Assembly: GCA_900323505.1 (NCBI GenBank)
Contig: OOIN01000003.1
Coordinates: 868,001 to 932,000 of the forward strand
Direction of reading: 5' to 3'
Length of the DNA stretch: 64,000 bases
Source: Ustilago trichophora
Taxonomy: Eukaryota > Basidiomycota > Ustilaginomycetes > Ustilaginales > Ustilaginaceae
Part shown: positions 32,101 to 42,199 of the stretch, piece by piece
Layout of the letters: every line of letters starts with the position of its first letter
Position numbering within the stretch: position 1 is the first letter of the stretch
Position numbers and translations under genes: made by a program
Notes under the pieces: model-generated
Told to the model about the DNA's origin: nothing
Database searches by the model: none
Seen by the model: the letters and a program-made list of their open reading frames with translations, nothing else

Positions 32101-33675
32101 ATCCAATCGATTTTGACTACGCACGTGCGTAAGGTACCAGCCGACTATGAAGCCGGCCTTTCGCTGCTCTTGAAGCTCAAGGAAGAGGACCCGGAGACGA
32201 CCGAGGAAGCTGTCAAGTACATTGTCTTCCTCGCCGATGCCGACAAGCTTTACGACGTGGCTCTGGGCATGTACGACTTTACTTTGACGCTCATGATCGC
32301 GCAGCATGCCAAGCGCAAAGATCCACGTGAATACCTGCCGTTTTTGCGCGAGCTTCGAGCGCTCTCGCCGCCCGAGTACCAGAAGTTCCGCATTGACGAC
32401 CACCTTGGCCGCCATTCCAAAGCGCTATCCTGGCTTGTGCGTTCCGGCGCCGATCACCACCGCGAGGCGCTGCAGTATGTGGACAAACACAAGCTCTACC
32501 ACGAGGCGCTCGAGCTGTACGGCAGCGAGGGTGGCAGTCGTTTGCGAGATGCTTACGACATCTTCGGCGAGTATCTGATCACCAGACGCAAGTTCGATGA
32601 TGCAGGTACGGCCTTCCAGCTGGCCGGCAAGAATCGAAAAGCGCTCGATGCCTACCGCCAGAGCACCAATTGGGCGGAAGTGATCCGGCTTGCGTTTGTC
32701 GAGAAGCTGCCTCCCGCCGAGATCGTCGCTATGGCCAAGGACATGGTGGACGAGCTCGAGACTTCTCGCCGCTTTATTGAAGCTGCACGTGTCTGCCTTG
32801 ACTACGTCCGGGATGTTGAGCAGGCGGTCACGCTCCTGTGCCGAGGAGGAGACTTTGCCGAGGCACGCCGTATTTTGACCACCTATGGCCGCCTCGATCT
32901 GGTCGAAGTGACACTCCATCCGATCCTAATCGAGGCGGCAACAACCCTGCTCGACGATGTGAGCGAGATGGACGAGCAACTCACCAAACAGCTTGAACGC
33001 ATTCGCGAGCTGCGAGAGAAGCGAGCAGCGGCCCAAGCCGAAGGCGGACTCTATGGTGCCGACGTGGAGAACGACCCTGCTCTGGATCATCTCGACATCA
33101 TGTCCGATACGTCTACCCAGATGACCCAGTTCACCCGCTACACACGTGCCGCATCGATTGCTTCCGCCCAGTCTTCCCTCGCTACATTCAGCACGAAATC
33201 GGGCAGCAAAAAGAAAGGAGCCAAGCTCAAGAAAAAGGCCGAGCGTCAAAAGGCAAGCGGCAAAAAGGGCACCATCTTCGAAGAAGACTATCTTTACGGT
33301 TCCGTACAGAAGCTTCTCAAGGAGCGACTTGGCACTGTGCAACTAGACGCAGCCAAACTCCTCCCACATCTGCTCTGCGCCGCGTCTTCGTCCATCAGGA
33401 GCCGCGCAAAGGAAGTGACTCAGGCACTGATCGCATTCGAGCAGGCGGCCGAAAAGGCCATCGATACATTGTGGAGCTACAGCCAGCAGGATGACGATGA
33501 ACGCTTTGACCAGCTGGTAAGGTTTGAACAGGAGATTTTGAACGGACAGGTGGCAGAGAATCCCACGATGGCTGCAATGTCGTTCAGAGTCATTGCGAAC
33601 AGGAGGGTACCCAGGACCAAGCTGGAGTTGGCCGACAATCGATGGCGTCTCGTGGTGCTCGATAGGGAGGCTTAG
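29191..33675 (+). CDS. ELP1: Elongator complex subunit 1
   Basis: This is a 1494-residue, intron-free gene from ATG 29191. The N-terminal half (about 1-820) has repeated WD-like segments of the paired beta-propellers (AATWSPDDELLVIVTS, ISWRGDGAFFAISS, VRELAWNADGTALAVW, VEQVKWHSEDPLQLLV). The C-terminal half is TPR-like and highly characteristic of the family: YIQSILTTHVRK, KYIVFLADADKLYDVALG, TLTLMIAQHAKRKDPREYLP and HLGRHSKALSWLVRSG. A Lys-rich stretch (SKKKGAKLKKKAERQKASGK, about 1338-1357) corresponds to the basic tRNA-binding region of ELP1. Elongator puts carbamoylmethyl groups on wobble uridines of tRNAs; ELP1 is the scaffold that dimerises the complex. A run of 14 Ala codons (29891-29932) is a local insertion in the propeller part. 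Its 3' end lies 118 bases from the convergent helicase gene. Confidence 0.95.
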   Translation: MRNLSILSHRAIALPSASPQSSLRIEATATDLEDGSIYAVATSRTSPNAADVTISFLKADGDGRSFASFNSLLVPGRLPSLPGSSTAIASTSGRSPRDIIDLHYLSDGGQEAQNKPALCTISAGGDLLLLPISSGYDFRDEAPPTEPSVVGTIEQGIAAATWSPDDELLVIVTSETPENSSSTGRREGEKVLLMTRDFQVLSEVSLRTDSFGEDEAVDVGWGSKATQFHGSEGKAAAAAAAAAAAAAKESKTDTRGPRLPDDDGRPRISWRGDGAFFAISSLEPFYAPSSEAVAEPSWHRIIRIYSRTGALSATSDPSVRGISQTLAFRPIGNLIASTQRFGPSNVQGQMWSQGRKGRHDVVFFERNGLRHGEFSLREESASQPESSQIGWSDSQKDGPWTRTHFVRELAWNADGTALAVWLTRVATADQDASAHDVVQVYTTGNYHWYLKQEFVASNAHSSVEQVKWHSEDPLQLLVAYTDRVEQRSFALETVTSSGRPPLDVACVAVADGAATLLTPFRMQNVPPPMASLSLSSPPAGPSMCASAAEAVTVPCHVAWSQLPGSSSDEAVGVMATVFQNGCVQVWRFDWGTLGGKLEVGGKSIAEPKLIATTQLPVSQDQLSCTHQIAIAGWAAPSLKDGEACKISIAALSSDVQGSLVQRLDLTQSDKAAPFEVNSRPSVPIPGHGKRRIASDPFVPVSTTSPNFYIETENGAVHLVGDSELELVTELERFCSDLRVLAGGKAGPKSKVIGLASNGRLLAESQVIAKDATSFTLVGSFLVWTNTSHEARFLPLTSLQWTSSDGGREEAVSEAVDLGRRVERGSRIVTAVPSAMSLILQMPRGNLETIYPRPLVLEVVRRNIDAKRYGAAFRICRTHRMDVNILYDHDPDAFMTNVATFVQQVADVDYLNLFLSGLRDEDVTATLYKPLTAQVAAPNASSSTAATRAGKVNKVCDAIRVELEKLDARKYIQSILTTHVRKVPADYEAGLSLLLKLKEEDPETTEEAVKYIVFLADADKLYDVALGMYDFTLTLMIAQHAKRKDPREYLPFLRELRALSPPEYQKFRIDDHLGRHSKALSWLVRSGADHHREALQYVDKHKLYHEALELYGSEGGSRLRDAYDIFGEYLITRRKFDDAGTAFQLAGKNRKALDAYRQSTNWAEVIRLAFVEKLPPAEIVAMAKDMVDELETSRRFIEAARVCLDYVRDVEQAVTLLCRGGDFAEARRILTTYGRLDLVEVTLHPILIEAATTLLDDVSEMDEQLTKQLERIRELREKRAAAQAEGGLYGADVENDPALDHLDIMSDTSTQMTQFTRYTRAASIASAQSSLATFSTKSGSKKKGAKLKKKAERQKASGKKGTIFEEDYLYGSVQKLLKERLGTVQLDAAKLLPHLLCAASSSIRSRAKEVTQALIAFEQAAEKAIDTLWSYSQQDDDERFDQLVRFEQEILNGQVAENPTMAAMSFRVIANRRVPRTKLELADNRWRLVVLDREA

Positions 33676-33793
33676 CGTTTCAGATTTTCACTCTTTTGAA
33701 TCGCAGTCAACTTGTCACGGTGGAATTTTGGAGTGAGTTGTGCGGCTCTCTTTTTGAACGTGATTTCGCATGCCCTGTACGTACTTGGTACAG

Positions 33794-36354
33794 CTACAGA
33801 GTCGCGACGACAGAATGTACGACAGCGTTGTCATCCAACCACTTCATGTAGTTTGACAAAAAGTCGTCAGGTAAATCCCTAGCTCCGCCTACGGTTTCTG
33901 CGTCGCCTACGATGACGAGTTGCCTTTTGGCTCTGGTGATTGCGACGTTGAGTCTCTTCTTTTGGGCTAAGAACCCTACTTGTAACTCTGGATTGCTGCG
34001 GACGAGGGAAAGGATGACAATGTCCTTTTCTCGGCCTTGCATAGAGTCTATTGTTCCTAGTTCTATCTCGTCCGCGTTGATTGCACCGGTGGTATTGGAG
34101 GATGACTTTGAGGTACTGTTTGGATTTGGAGATCCTGCAAATTTGTGGGATCGGATGACCGAGTGCAAGAGTGCAACTTGCGCCGAGTAAGGCGTCAGGA
34201 TGGTAACTTGCCCCGCTTGTACCCCTCTCTTGAAAAGCTCCTCTAGATGCTTCACCACCAGTTCCACTTCGTGCACGTTGGATTTGGAATCGGCCAAAAG
34301 TACCCCTTCCTCAGGACTTGGAGTCGTCTCGTAAAACTCACATCCGGACGTATCGTACATGACTATCGCCCCCAACACCTCTTCCTCGTCTTCCCCCCAT
34401 CGACCGAAGAAAGGTTGGGCAAATCCGAAAGTGATATGTCGGCACAGGAGGAATGGGCCTGCAGCTTGGACTCGTACAACTCGTCATTGGGAAAAGCCAT
34501 TATACTCTCGTTCATGCGGTATTGGATCGAGAGGAGAGATTTGATAGATGGTCCGTAGAGACCAAGGAGGCGCGAAAATAGGGTTCGTTCGAGGGTCTGT
34601 GGGGGACGAAGGCGAGTTGGCGGGGCGTGAGTGGTTATTGAGGTGCTGCTGAATTTGGAGGCGAGGGTGTCTGCTTCGTCTTCCTCTGCATCGCTCTTTG
34701 TGTCCTCGGAAGGTTCTGTTAGTGCAGTGTCGGTGGCAGGATCTTTGCTCATCTCTTTTGCCTTGCCATTTGACTTGTCTTTCGCACCATCTTTCTTCTT
34801 GGCGCTTCTGCGAGACTTCGTTTTCGTCGACTTGACCGTCGGCGGTAACTGCAAATGATCGCCAGCCAGTACCAACCGCGCCCCTTCCCTCGCCTTCAAA
34901 ATCGGAATCCAACAGGCCACCTCTAACGCCTGACAGGCTTCATCAACGATAACCCAATCGTACAACCTGTTCGCCAACTGCTTCCCACCGGCGCTATGAC
35001 ATGTCGCCAACACCACCTGCGTCCTATCCAACACGCTGCTCGTCACCTGTCTATCTCGTCTTCTGTACTCCTTGCGAAGCTCTCTGACTTCTTCCCAGCG
35101 CTTCTTGCGGTCACTCCCTCGAATTCTGGGCTTGCCTTTGGTGGATTTGTTCCCCGCGGGAGGAGAGGTGGGCTTGAGTTCAGACATGAGGGTTTCGATT
35201 TCCTTGCTGATGTCTTTGACCAGTTGCGCTTCGGAGGACTGCGTGCACTGGGCGTCCAGCGTAGAGCCTTGGAGAGAGGAAACCACACGAGCAGGATGGC
35301 CGAGACGTGTAACTCCCACACCCTTCTTCTTAAACAACTCGCGATGCTCGGGTGCACCCACGAGCCGCTCCAAGATGTTGTCAACCGCCAGATTGGACGC
35401 TCCACAGACGAGAATTCGCACCGGAGAGCCCTCGGCGGCTGCGCCAAAGTTGGACGCAACGATCTGCATGATGAGCTCTACGATGGCCGTCGTCTTACCA
35501 GTGCCGGGGGGACCGTGGATAAGGGAGAAGTGGTCTGCGGAGAGCGAGTGGCGGATCGCTTTGAGTTGGGTCTCGTTGAGGTTGGCGTTGAAAGGGGAGA
35601 ATGGTAGGTCGGTGGAATGCCATGTGGGTGCAGTGAGGCCGAACAAGGCTCGTGTCAGGCTTGTTGCGTTGGATGTGGTGGGTGTTGGTGCTTCTTCCGT
35701 CTCTTCCGCCGAGGTGTCGCCGTTCGGGTTTGATGAAGCAGACAAGGGGACACCGAGGGACTTTGCGAGCTTGTCAAGGGTCATCTCCATTCGATCAAAG
35801 GTGGTCTCATTTGCTACTTTGACGAGCCTGATCCGTTCTGGGAGGTCCAGGTCGTTTCCCGAGACCTTATTGCTGTCCCCGGTACGGGCGTCGCGCTTAT
35901 TCCCGCCGTCCTGATTCGTGCTCTTGGCTGCGGGCGACTTCTTTCCATCGCTAATCGCAAGGGTGATCTTGGTATCATTCACCTTGAACACTACACCCTG
36001 AATCAGACCGCCCTCGGTCGTCGCCTGTGGATCAGCTCCGTTGTCCAGTACCGCTGCCAGATCACCCGAGCGGAAAGTGTGAGGTGGAAAATTAGGGCTT
36101 GCATGGTGTGCAGAAGGTCTCTCCAGCTCGACTAGCAGTTTTGCGCCTACGCCGATGCGAATCGATGCCACGCCCAGGCCGAGGAGGGCAAGACCATGCT
36201 TTTCGAGGATCTTGGGCGCTGTTTTGGAGAGGAGAAGCTTTGATTGCGCTTGTTCCTCTTTTCGTTCTTCGGCCAAGAGTCGAGATTGCGCTTGGAACCA
36301 GCGCAAGAGTAGCTCTTGGCTTGGCACCTCCGGTTTGCGCAGCTGCGAGGCCAT
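33794..36354 (-). CDS. HCS1: SF1B helicase of the HCS1/IGHMBP2 type, frameshifted
   Basis: From ATG 36354 an N-terminal frame of 663 codons ends at 34363; the rest continues in another frame (34378 down to TAG 33794). Frame 1 holds motif I GPPGTGKTT (281-289), motif II DEAC (471-474), motif III AGDHLQLPP and motif IV-region QYRMNESIM. Frame 2 holds the remaining motifs, GTIDSMQGREKDIV and LNVAITRAKRQLVIVG. Both halves are needed for a working Upf1-like ATPase. The frames meet at a run of six C (34393-34398, G on the coding strand); one base too few there explains the shift. The cause may be a sequencing error, a real mutation, or frameshifting. Relatives unwind DNA/RNA in replication, ribosome biogenesis or tRNA-linked processes. 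A Lys/Ser/Glu-rich insertion (about 508-568) sits between motifs III and IV. No intron that would fix the frame was seen. Confidence 0.85.
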
Positions 36355-36815
36355 ATCTGAAGTGAATGATGTGGGAAGGCAAGGCTGGCTCGCTCCGTTG
36401 GTGTGAAGAGGACAAGATGGGAGAGCTCACTGTAAGCTCAGCTTCTGGAAGAAGTCACACATGCATGCGTGATTCACCACAACAAAAATCCCACTCTCGA
36501 GGCGCAGCAAGTGGAGGTTAAAATCACAAAAGCGGGGACGTGCACCATCTTCTTCGCAACATCATCTCAGCCGGCAAGCAGCGTCTCACCTTTTGCAATT
36601 CAGGGTGCTAGCTGATCCGGAAAGCCTTCAACCCATTCTCACAAAGCTGTGGGACGAGCAAGTTGGGGTAGCCTGCTTTTCAGATCAAGCTCGGGCTCAA
36701 TGGAAGTTTACGCTTGCTGTCAGTAGGCTGTCGGAATGTGTCAGTGCATCTGAAAACAAGAGTCACGCTGGGTAATGTCATGATTGCGACGTGTGTAGGT
36801 TACAATCTGCGAACT
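36355..36815. other. intergenic between RPN8 and the helicase gene
   Basis: 461 bases on the 5' side of the helicase gene and 3' side of RPN8 (both minus strand). No gene or clear element is seen. Confidence 0.55.
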
Positions 36816-37897
36816 TTAGTCCTTCTTCTTCTCCTCCTTCGCATCGTCCTTCTTAGCCTCCTCTCCCGACTCCTTGCCGGTCGAGGCACCGTTGGTGATG
36901 GTGTTTGACGCCTCCTCTTCGCCCTTTTCGTTTTCACGTCGGTTGTTGATCAAGCCGTGCAGCGCGATCACCGCACGAATGAGACTGGACAAGTACACCA
37001 CGAGCAATCGGTCGTTGTTGTCTACTGCGAAAGACTTGGCCGCCTCGCTGTTCTTGTCGAGGTCTGGGAGCAAGTTGAAGATGTCCTGAAGGTCGTAGAT
37101 GATCTGGTGGTTTACTGGCAGCTTGCCTTCGACGACTGCTTGCAAGTAGTCACGAATTTCGAGGAGCCGCGACTGCAATCCACGCAAGCTTGACAGCTGG
37201 CTCGAGACCCGTGTCGAGAGGGTGCCTACTGCTGTTGTGTCGCGAATGTCACGCAAGAGATGCTCCACACCAATCTCTTCCGCTTCCTCCGCCTCGATGG
37301 TGCTGGGTACGTGCATGAAGGTCTTCTGCGTCGCAGTGCCGTCGTCTTTGATCTCCTCCACTGCCAAGTATGCGTCTGTTGGAATACCCACGTCCCTCTG
37401 CCTTGGGTTGACAATGACCATCACTGGTCGGGGAATGAAACGCTTCATGAGCTCGTTGATCTCGAGATCCGAAGAACGCAAACGAGGGCCTGTGTGGTAC
37501 CATCCGACCATCTTTTCGCGTGCGTTGACCTTCTTGAACATCTCCATCATGCCAGTAATGTAGTCGTGGTCCAGGAACCATGTCTTGGCATCTCGCTCAT
37601 CTTCCTCGAACGGGACTGCAAAGGAGTTGGCAACGTTGATTGTCTTTCCACCGTTGAGTTCCTGGCCAAGCAGGATACCAACGACACGCTTGCGCGAGCC
37701 TGATGCTGATCTCGATGCATGGTCGGTTACTGAGAGAAGCACGAGCGGGTGAATGATGACATTTGTGCTGGAGAGACTGATCGTCTGTTGGTGCAAAGAA
37801 GCCAAAAATCAAAGCATGTCAGTTATGGCTCTGCACAAATGTGCCAGCGATGGCATTTCTGCTAGTTTTGACTTACCTCTTGTGTTGTGGCTGGCAT
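36816..37897 (-). CDS. RPN8: 26S proteasome lid subunit Rpn8 (MPN domain), one intron
   Basis: Exon 1 is only 21 bases (37897-37877, encoding MPATTQE) and ends at GTAAGT; exon 2 is 37784-36816. The 92-base intron (37876-37785) ends CAACAG. The product has 329 residues. Without this first exon the frame has only a TTG start, so the spliced start is preferred. The MPN domain begins [39 protein letters not shown] is the diagnostic Rpn8/PSMD7 segment, lacking the complete JAMM zinc ligand set, as expected for the non-catalytic partner of Rpn11. The C-terminal helices ([18 protein letters not shown]) form part of the lid helical bundle. The tail is Lys/Glu-rich. The gene is divergent from PGS1. 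Confidence 0.94.
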
Positions 37898-38405
37898 GCT
37901 TTCGTCTTGATTGACTGTGATCCGATTTTGTGAGGCTGTGCTTTGGCTCTATCGAGTTTTCCTAGAGATTGCTGAACGTGCAAAGATGCAATGATGTCGC
38001 TCAAAGGGACGAGCGAGTCGTTCGAAACGAAATGGGTGTGGGTAGCTGAGTTGTGGTAGAGACGAAGATGGTGAAGGTGTGTGGTGTTGAACTCAGATTT
38101 GGCTCTGACAACTCCACTTTGGAAAGGACGACGCGCATGCCCGATCACAAACGCGGGCTCAGGCTCACACAGACCACATCACCGAAATCCGAGTTGATGC
38201 GCAAAATTACGGATTTCGGTGACAGCTCTTACTCCACTTTGCAGCCAAAAAAAAAAAAAAGCCTAAATCGAGCCTTCTTCCCGGTTGGAAGCTGTCCAAC
38301 ATTTGCCCCTTCGAGTTACAGCCCATCGATCAGCCGTCCTAATATCGAACCGCTTAAGGAAGCCAAGGAGCTGGCGACGTCCTGACCTTCGCTCATTACA
38401 CGAAA
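37898..38405. promoter_or_regulatory. divergent promoter of RPN8 and PGS1
   Basis: 508 bases lie between the two start codons. The block contains a perfect 13-bp inverted repeat (38179-38191 and 38210-38222) and an A14 run (about 38248-38261). It must contain both promoters. Confidence 0.7.
38179..38222. repeat. perfect 13-bp inverted repeat with 18-base spacer
   Basis: The left arm is TCACCGAAATCCG (38179-38191) and the right arm is CGGATTTCGGTGA (38210-38222), exact reverse complements. The location in the RPN8-PGS1 divergent promoter suggests a binding site for a dimeric regulator, or two oppositely oriented copies of one site. That role is inference. Confidence 0.9.
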
Positions 38406-40154
38406 ATGTCACTTCTTCGAGGAGGTCGGGGCACAGGCCCGGTCCGCTTTCGGGTTGCACAGCGCGGAGAGCAGGTGTGTTTGCCCAGCGCACCAAGGAC
38501 CCCTCGCCTCATTGTACCATCGAGTCGTGCGAGGCCGCTTCACACCAGCATTTCACGTCGAACACCACAAGCCGACATCAGTAGATCCCAGCAAGATCCG
38601 CACTCTCTCACCAGACAACTCGCAGACGAACTGGGCCTACCGCTCTTCCCAGCTTCGGGAGATCAGCTCCATCTACTCCAAGACCCCTCGCACTTTTACC
38701 AAACATTGAAGGACAAGATCGGCCAGGCGAAAGATCGAATCTTTCTCGCCTCACTCTACATCGGAAAGGAAGAAATGGAGCTTATCGAGCATCTAGAGTC
38801 GGCTCTTCAACGGAATCCCTCCCTGCAACTCACCATCCTCGTCGATGCGCTTCGAGGCACCCGGGAGTCGGCACCAACACCGTCATGCGCCAGCCTAGTG
38901 TCGAAACTGCACGCACGGTTCCCAGATCGAGTCAACATCCGATTGTACCATACGCCGAACCTGAAGGGATGGCTGAAGAAGCTCGTCGGAAAGCGCTTTA
39001 ACGAGGGCTGGGGCCTGCAGCACATGAAGATTTATGGATTCGATAACGATGTTGTGCTTAGTGGTGCGAACCTCAGTCGTGACTACTTCACCAATCGCCG
39101 AGATCGATATTTGCTGGTCGAAGAGCATGCAGATGTCGCTGACTATCTTCATTCGCTCGTGCATGCGGTAAGCCAGTTCAGCTTCAAGCTCGAGTCGACG
39201 CCAGGGAGGACTGACTGCGACGTGGAAGCAGCTACGACTCCGGACTGGAAGCTCGTATGGGATGGCGGAAAGGATTTACCAGCTCCTCTTGTAGCTCAGA
39301 CAGGATTTCATCCCTATGCTGAATCTGGCTGGACCACTGCCGCAACTAAATCTCTCGAAGATTTCACTCATCAGTGGCATACAAAAGCACCACTCCCAGC
39401 TGCACAGACAAGCACCATCGAGAACACGGCAGACACTCTCCTGCTACCCTTGCTTCAGATGGGTCCGCTCAAGATCAGACAAGAGACACGCGCGATCCCC
39501 AAAATCCTCAGCTTAGGCCTAGAGGCTCCTGTTGTGCAAGGCAGGCCATCCACTCTTGCGCTCACCTCTGGCTACTTCTCGCTTTACAGACCGTACAAAG
39601 CCCTTCTCCTGCAAGCAAAAGCAGCACGCAGCGCGATTGTCAAGATTATTTGTGCGGCTCCCGAAGCAAATGGATTCTTCCAATCGAAAGGCGTCTCTGG
39701 CTGGATCCCGGAAGCCTACACTTGGTACGAGTATCAGTTTTGGAGCGCTCTGCGACGCTCCAAGAGGCTGTTGAGGCAAGACGGCAGACAAGCCGAAGAA
39801 GGTGGTGTCGAGATTCGAGAGTGGAATAAGGATGGTTGGACGTACCACGCCAAAGGAATCTGGTACTCTCCCCCTGCTGCTTCATCGCCATCGTCATCGG
39901 GAGAACTTGCCGCGCCAACAATGGTTCATGTGGGATCGAGCAACTACGGCTCGAGGTCGGCAGATCTGGATCTGGAGTGTACTTTCCTAATCTCTACCAG
40001 CTCGAAGGGACTCTCGAACAGGTTCAAGGAAGAGTTTGAAACACTGGAAAGAGATGCTAAGGATGTGGTAGATGCGGAATTGTTCGAACGACCTGATAGG
40101 AAGGTCCGCCGACGGGTGAGGATCGCTTCGTGGATTCTGAAGGGGATGCTCTGA
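38406..40154 (+). CDS. PGS1: phosphatidylglycerophosphate synthase (PLD superfamily), mitochondrial
   Basis: This is a 582-residue, intron-free gene from ATG 38406. Residues 1-60 are Arg/Ser-rich and almost without acidic residues (RGGRGTGPVRFRVAQRGEQ, RARPLHTSISRR), a typical mitochondrial presequence. Two HKD-type phosphodiesterase motifs are present: QHMKIYGFDNDVVLSGANLS near 205 and YHAKGIWY near 480 followed by GSSNYGSRSADLDLE. Other family marks are FLASLYIGKEEMELIEHL and LTILVDALRGTRES. The enzyme joins CDP-diacylglycerol and glycerol-3-phosphate to make phosphatidylglycerophosphate, the committed step of cardiolipin synthesis at the inner membrane. It is the eukaryotic PLD-type enzyme, unrelated to bacterial PgsA. 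Confidence 0.95.
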   Translation: MSLLRGGRGTGPVRFRVAQRGEQVCLPSAPRTPRLIVPSSRARPLHTSISRRTPQADISRSQQDPHSLTRQLADELGLPLFPASGDQLHLLQDPSHFYQTLKDKIGQAKDRIFLASLYIGKEEMELIEHLESALQRNPSLQLTILVDALRGTRESAPTPSCASLVSKLHARFPDRVNIRLYHTPNLKGWLKKLVGKRFNEGWGLQHMKIYGFDNDVVLSGANLSRDYFTNRRDRYLLVEEHADVADYLHSLVHAVSQFSFKLESTPGRTDCDVEAATTPDWKLVWDGGKDLPAPLVAQTGFHPYAESGWTTAATKSLEDFTHQWHTKAPLPAAQTSTIENTADTLLLPLLQMGPLKIRQETRAIPKILSLGLEAPVVQGRPSTLALTSGYFSLYRPYKALLLQAKAARSAIVKIICAAPEANGFFQSKGVSGWIPEAYTWYEYQFWSALRRSKRLLRQDGRQAEEGGVEIREWNKDGWTYHAKGIWYSPPAASSPSSSGELAAPTMVHVGSSNYGSRSADLDLECTFLISTSSKGLSNRFKEEFETLERDAKDVVDAELFERPDRKVRRRVRIASWILKGML

Positions 40155-40484
40155 AGGAAATTCTCGGCGGTAATCTCCAGGCCTTCAATGCTGCTGCTTC
40201 GCACTTGATAGACAACCAATGACGTATCGCTGCTGATATGAAATGATACCCAGCGGCCTTGATGCCGACCATCATCTTCCGTGTGGAGCTTTGTGTGCCA
40301 AATATCGTTGGATACCTTTGTCTCGAAGGCGCGAAAATCTCGGAATTCGGAAAAAACCGCTGCAGGGTCGCCAGAAGAAATTGTGTCCGGTGCACCGTGA
40401 GTCATTTCTTCGAAGGCATACGAATCCGATCAACGTTGTCACAACCATTATCACTTATCGCCAACGCATATCCTTGAACTTAAG
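40155..40484. promoter_or_regulatory. PGS1-HIS3 intergenic, HIS3 promoter side
   Basis: 330 bases between the PGS1 stop and the HIS3 start, same strand. No specific element could be assigned with confidence. Confidence 0.5.
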
Positions 40485-41206
40485 ATGGCTTCAGCAACCT
40501 CGGCAGGCACCTTCGAAGTGCGCAGCGCCACTGTCTCGCGCGTGACCAACGAGACCAAGATCGAGGTCTCGCTCTCGCTCGACACTCACCCCACATTCGC
40601 TCCTCAGACGATCAACGTCAAGACTGGTATTGGCTTCCTTGATCACGTAAGTAGTGTCTGAACCATGCTTTTCAGCGCCGCGCATGCTCTCCCATAACTG
40701 ACAGATGTCGTGATCCTCTTTTCTGCTGCTCCCTGTAGATGCTGCACGCGCTAGCCAAGCACGGCGGAATGTCGCTTACCCTCGCCTGCGAAGGCGATTT
40801 GTGGATTGACGACCACCACACTGCGGAAGATTGCGCCCTTGCCCTTGGTGCCGCCTTTAAGAAGGCTTTGGGTCCTGTCAAAGGCATCAAGCGATACGGT
40901 ACCGGACACGCACCCCTGGACGAGGCACTGAGCCGCGCGGTTCTCGATATCAGCTCTCGTCCTTACTGCGTCGCCGAGCTCGGATTGAAGCGAGAGAAGA
41001 TCGGAGACTTGAGCTGCGAAATGATCCCTCACGTCTTCCACAGCTTTGCGATGGAGGCTGGTGTCACGCTCCACGTAGACTGCTTGAGGGGCGACAACGA
41101 TCACCACAGGTCCGAGTCGGCGTTCAAGGCGCTCGCTCTGGCTATCAAGGAAGCCATCACTAGGACCGGCTCGGATGAGGTGCCCAGCACCAAGGGCGTT
41201 CTCTGA
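40485..41206 (+). CDS. HIS3: imidazoleglycerol-phosphate dehydratase, one intron
   Basis: Exon 1 is 40485-40646 and exon 2 is 40739-41206; the 92-base intron begins GTAAGT and ends TGTAG. The splice falls exactly inside the conserved [15 protein letters not shown] motif, which confirms it. The product has 209 residues, normal for the monofunctional fungal enzyme. The metal-binding His clusters are present: [26 protein letters not shown] and [14 protein letters not shown]. The enzyme converts imidazole glycerol phosphate to imidazole acetol phosphate, the sixth step (seventh in some counts) of histidine synthesis. Confidence 0.97.
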
Positions 41207-42169
41207 AGTATTGCTGCACTCTATAGATCAATCCAAGCGCTTCAATCAGACTACACATCTGAGCTTCGATGTCACTACTGTGACCTGTCTGTACAACCTT
41301 ATCGCGGTGTTGTGGATTGCTTTGAAATGGCTCCATCGCTATTGACCCGATTGCAGCTTCGAATCTTTTCAATCGATCTCATCGGGCGTTAGAAGACTCT
41401 TGAATCATCATCGGAAACCATCGGACCGACTCTTGGGAGCGAACCCCGAAAGTGCCGAAACACGCGGTTGGCGTTTATGTGGCTTGCAGCCCAGGCGCGG
41501 GAGACGGGCGTCTTTCGGCAGGCTACGGTAAGCCAAAGACAACCGCAGAACCGCGTCCAGGTTGCATTGTTGTTGCTAAACAGGAGAGGGTCACCAGTAC
41601 TCAACTGCATCACACGGAGTCCAACAGGGGAATGGAGTGATTTTTGTGGATCACATACACACGGGACAAAGCGTCGCTATAGTGTGCGTATACTTGGCGG
41701 CTACCTGATGTAAAGCTTGACATCCAGGTGCAGAAAAGATAATGATCAGCTGATGAGGCGGACAGAGATGGCGTCAGACGCTGGAATGCTGGTCGCTGTG
41801 GTCAAGCCGTCGGACGCAGACCGAAGCTCAATTCAGAACCAATTTTCCTTCATAGAGAGGTTGAGATGCCGAATGAAGTGTACCAGGCCAAAGCCATCCC
41901 GTCGGTGCGTACATGAGCATCGGCAAGAACGGGCGATCCAAAGGCATGCTAAAGATGGATGGAGAGACATGGCACATGTCATGCACACTTACTACTCTCA
42001 GTAGCACGATGCAGAGGACCTATACAGCACAGCAAAGCGATTGCAAGCATTAGCAATTCTAACCAGAGACTTGGGTCTCGTTTTTTGCGGGGGAACATGA
42101 CCAAACGCCGTCTGATCGCAGCATGCTGCTACATTACGAAGAATCTATCAAAGACAGGGTAAATGGGAG

Positions 42170-42199
42170 TACAATGCATGAGGTTACAATGCATGAGGT
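42170..42199 (+). repeat. perfect 15-bp tandem duplication
   Basis: TACAATGCATGAGGT occurs twice in direct succession (42170-42184 and 42185-42199). The unit contains the palindrome ATGCAT. Confidence 0.95.
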
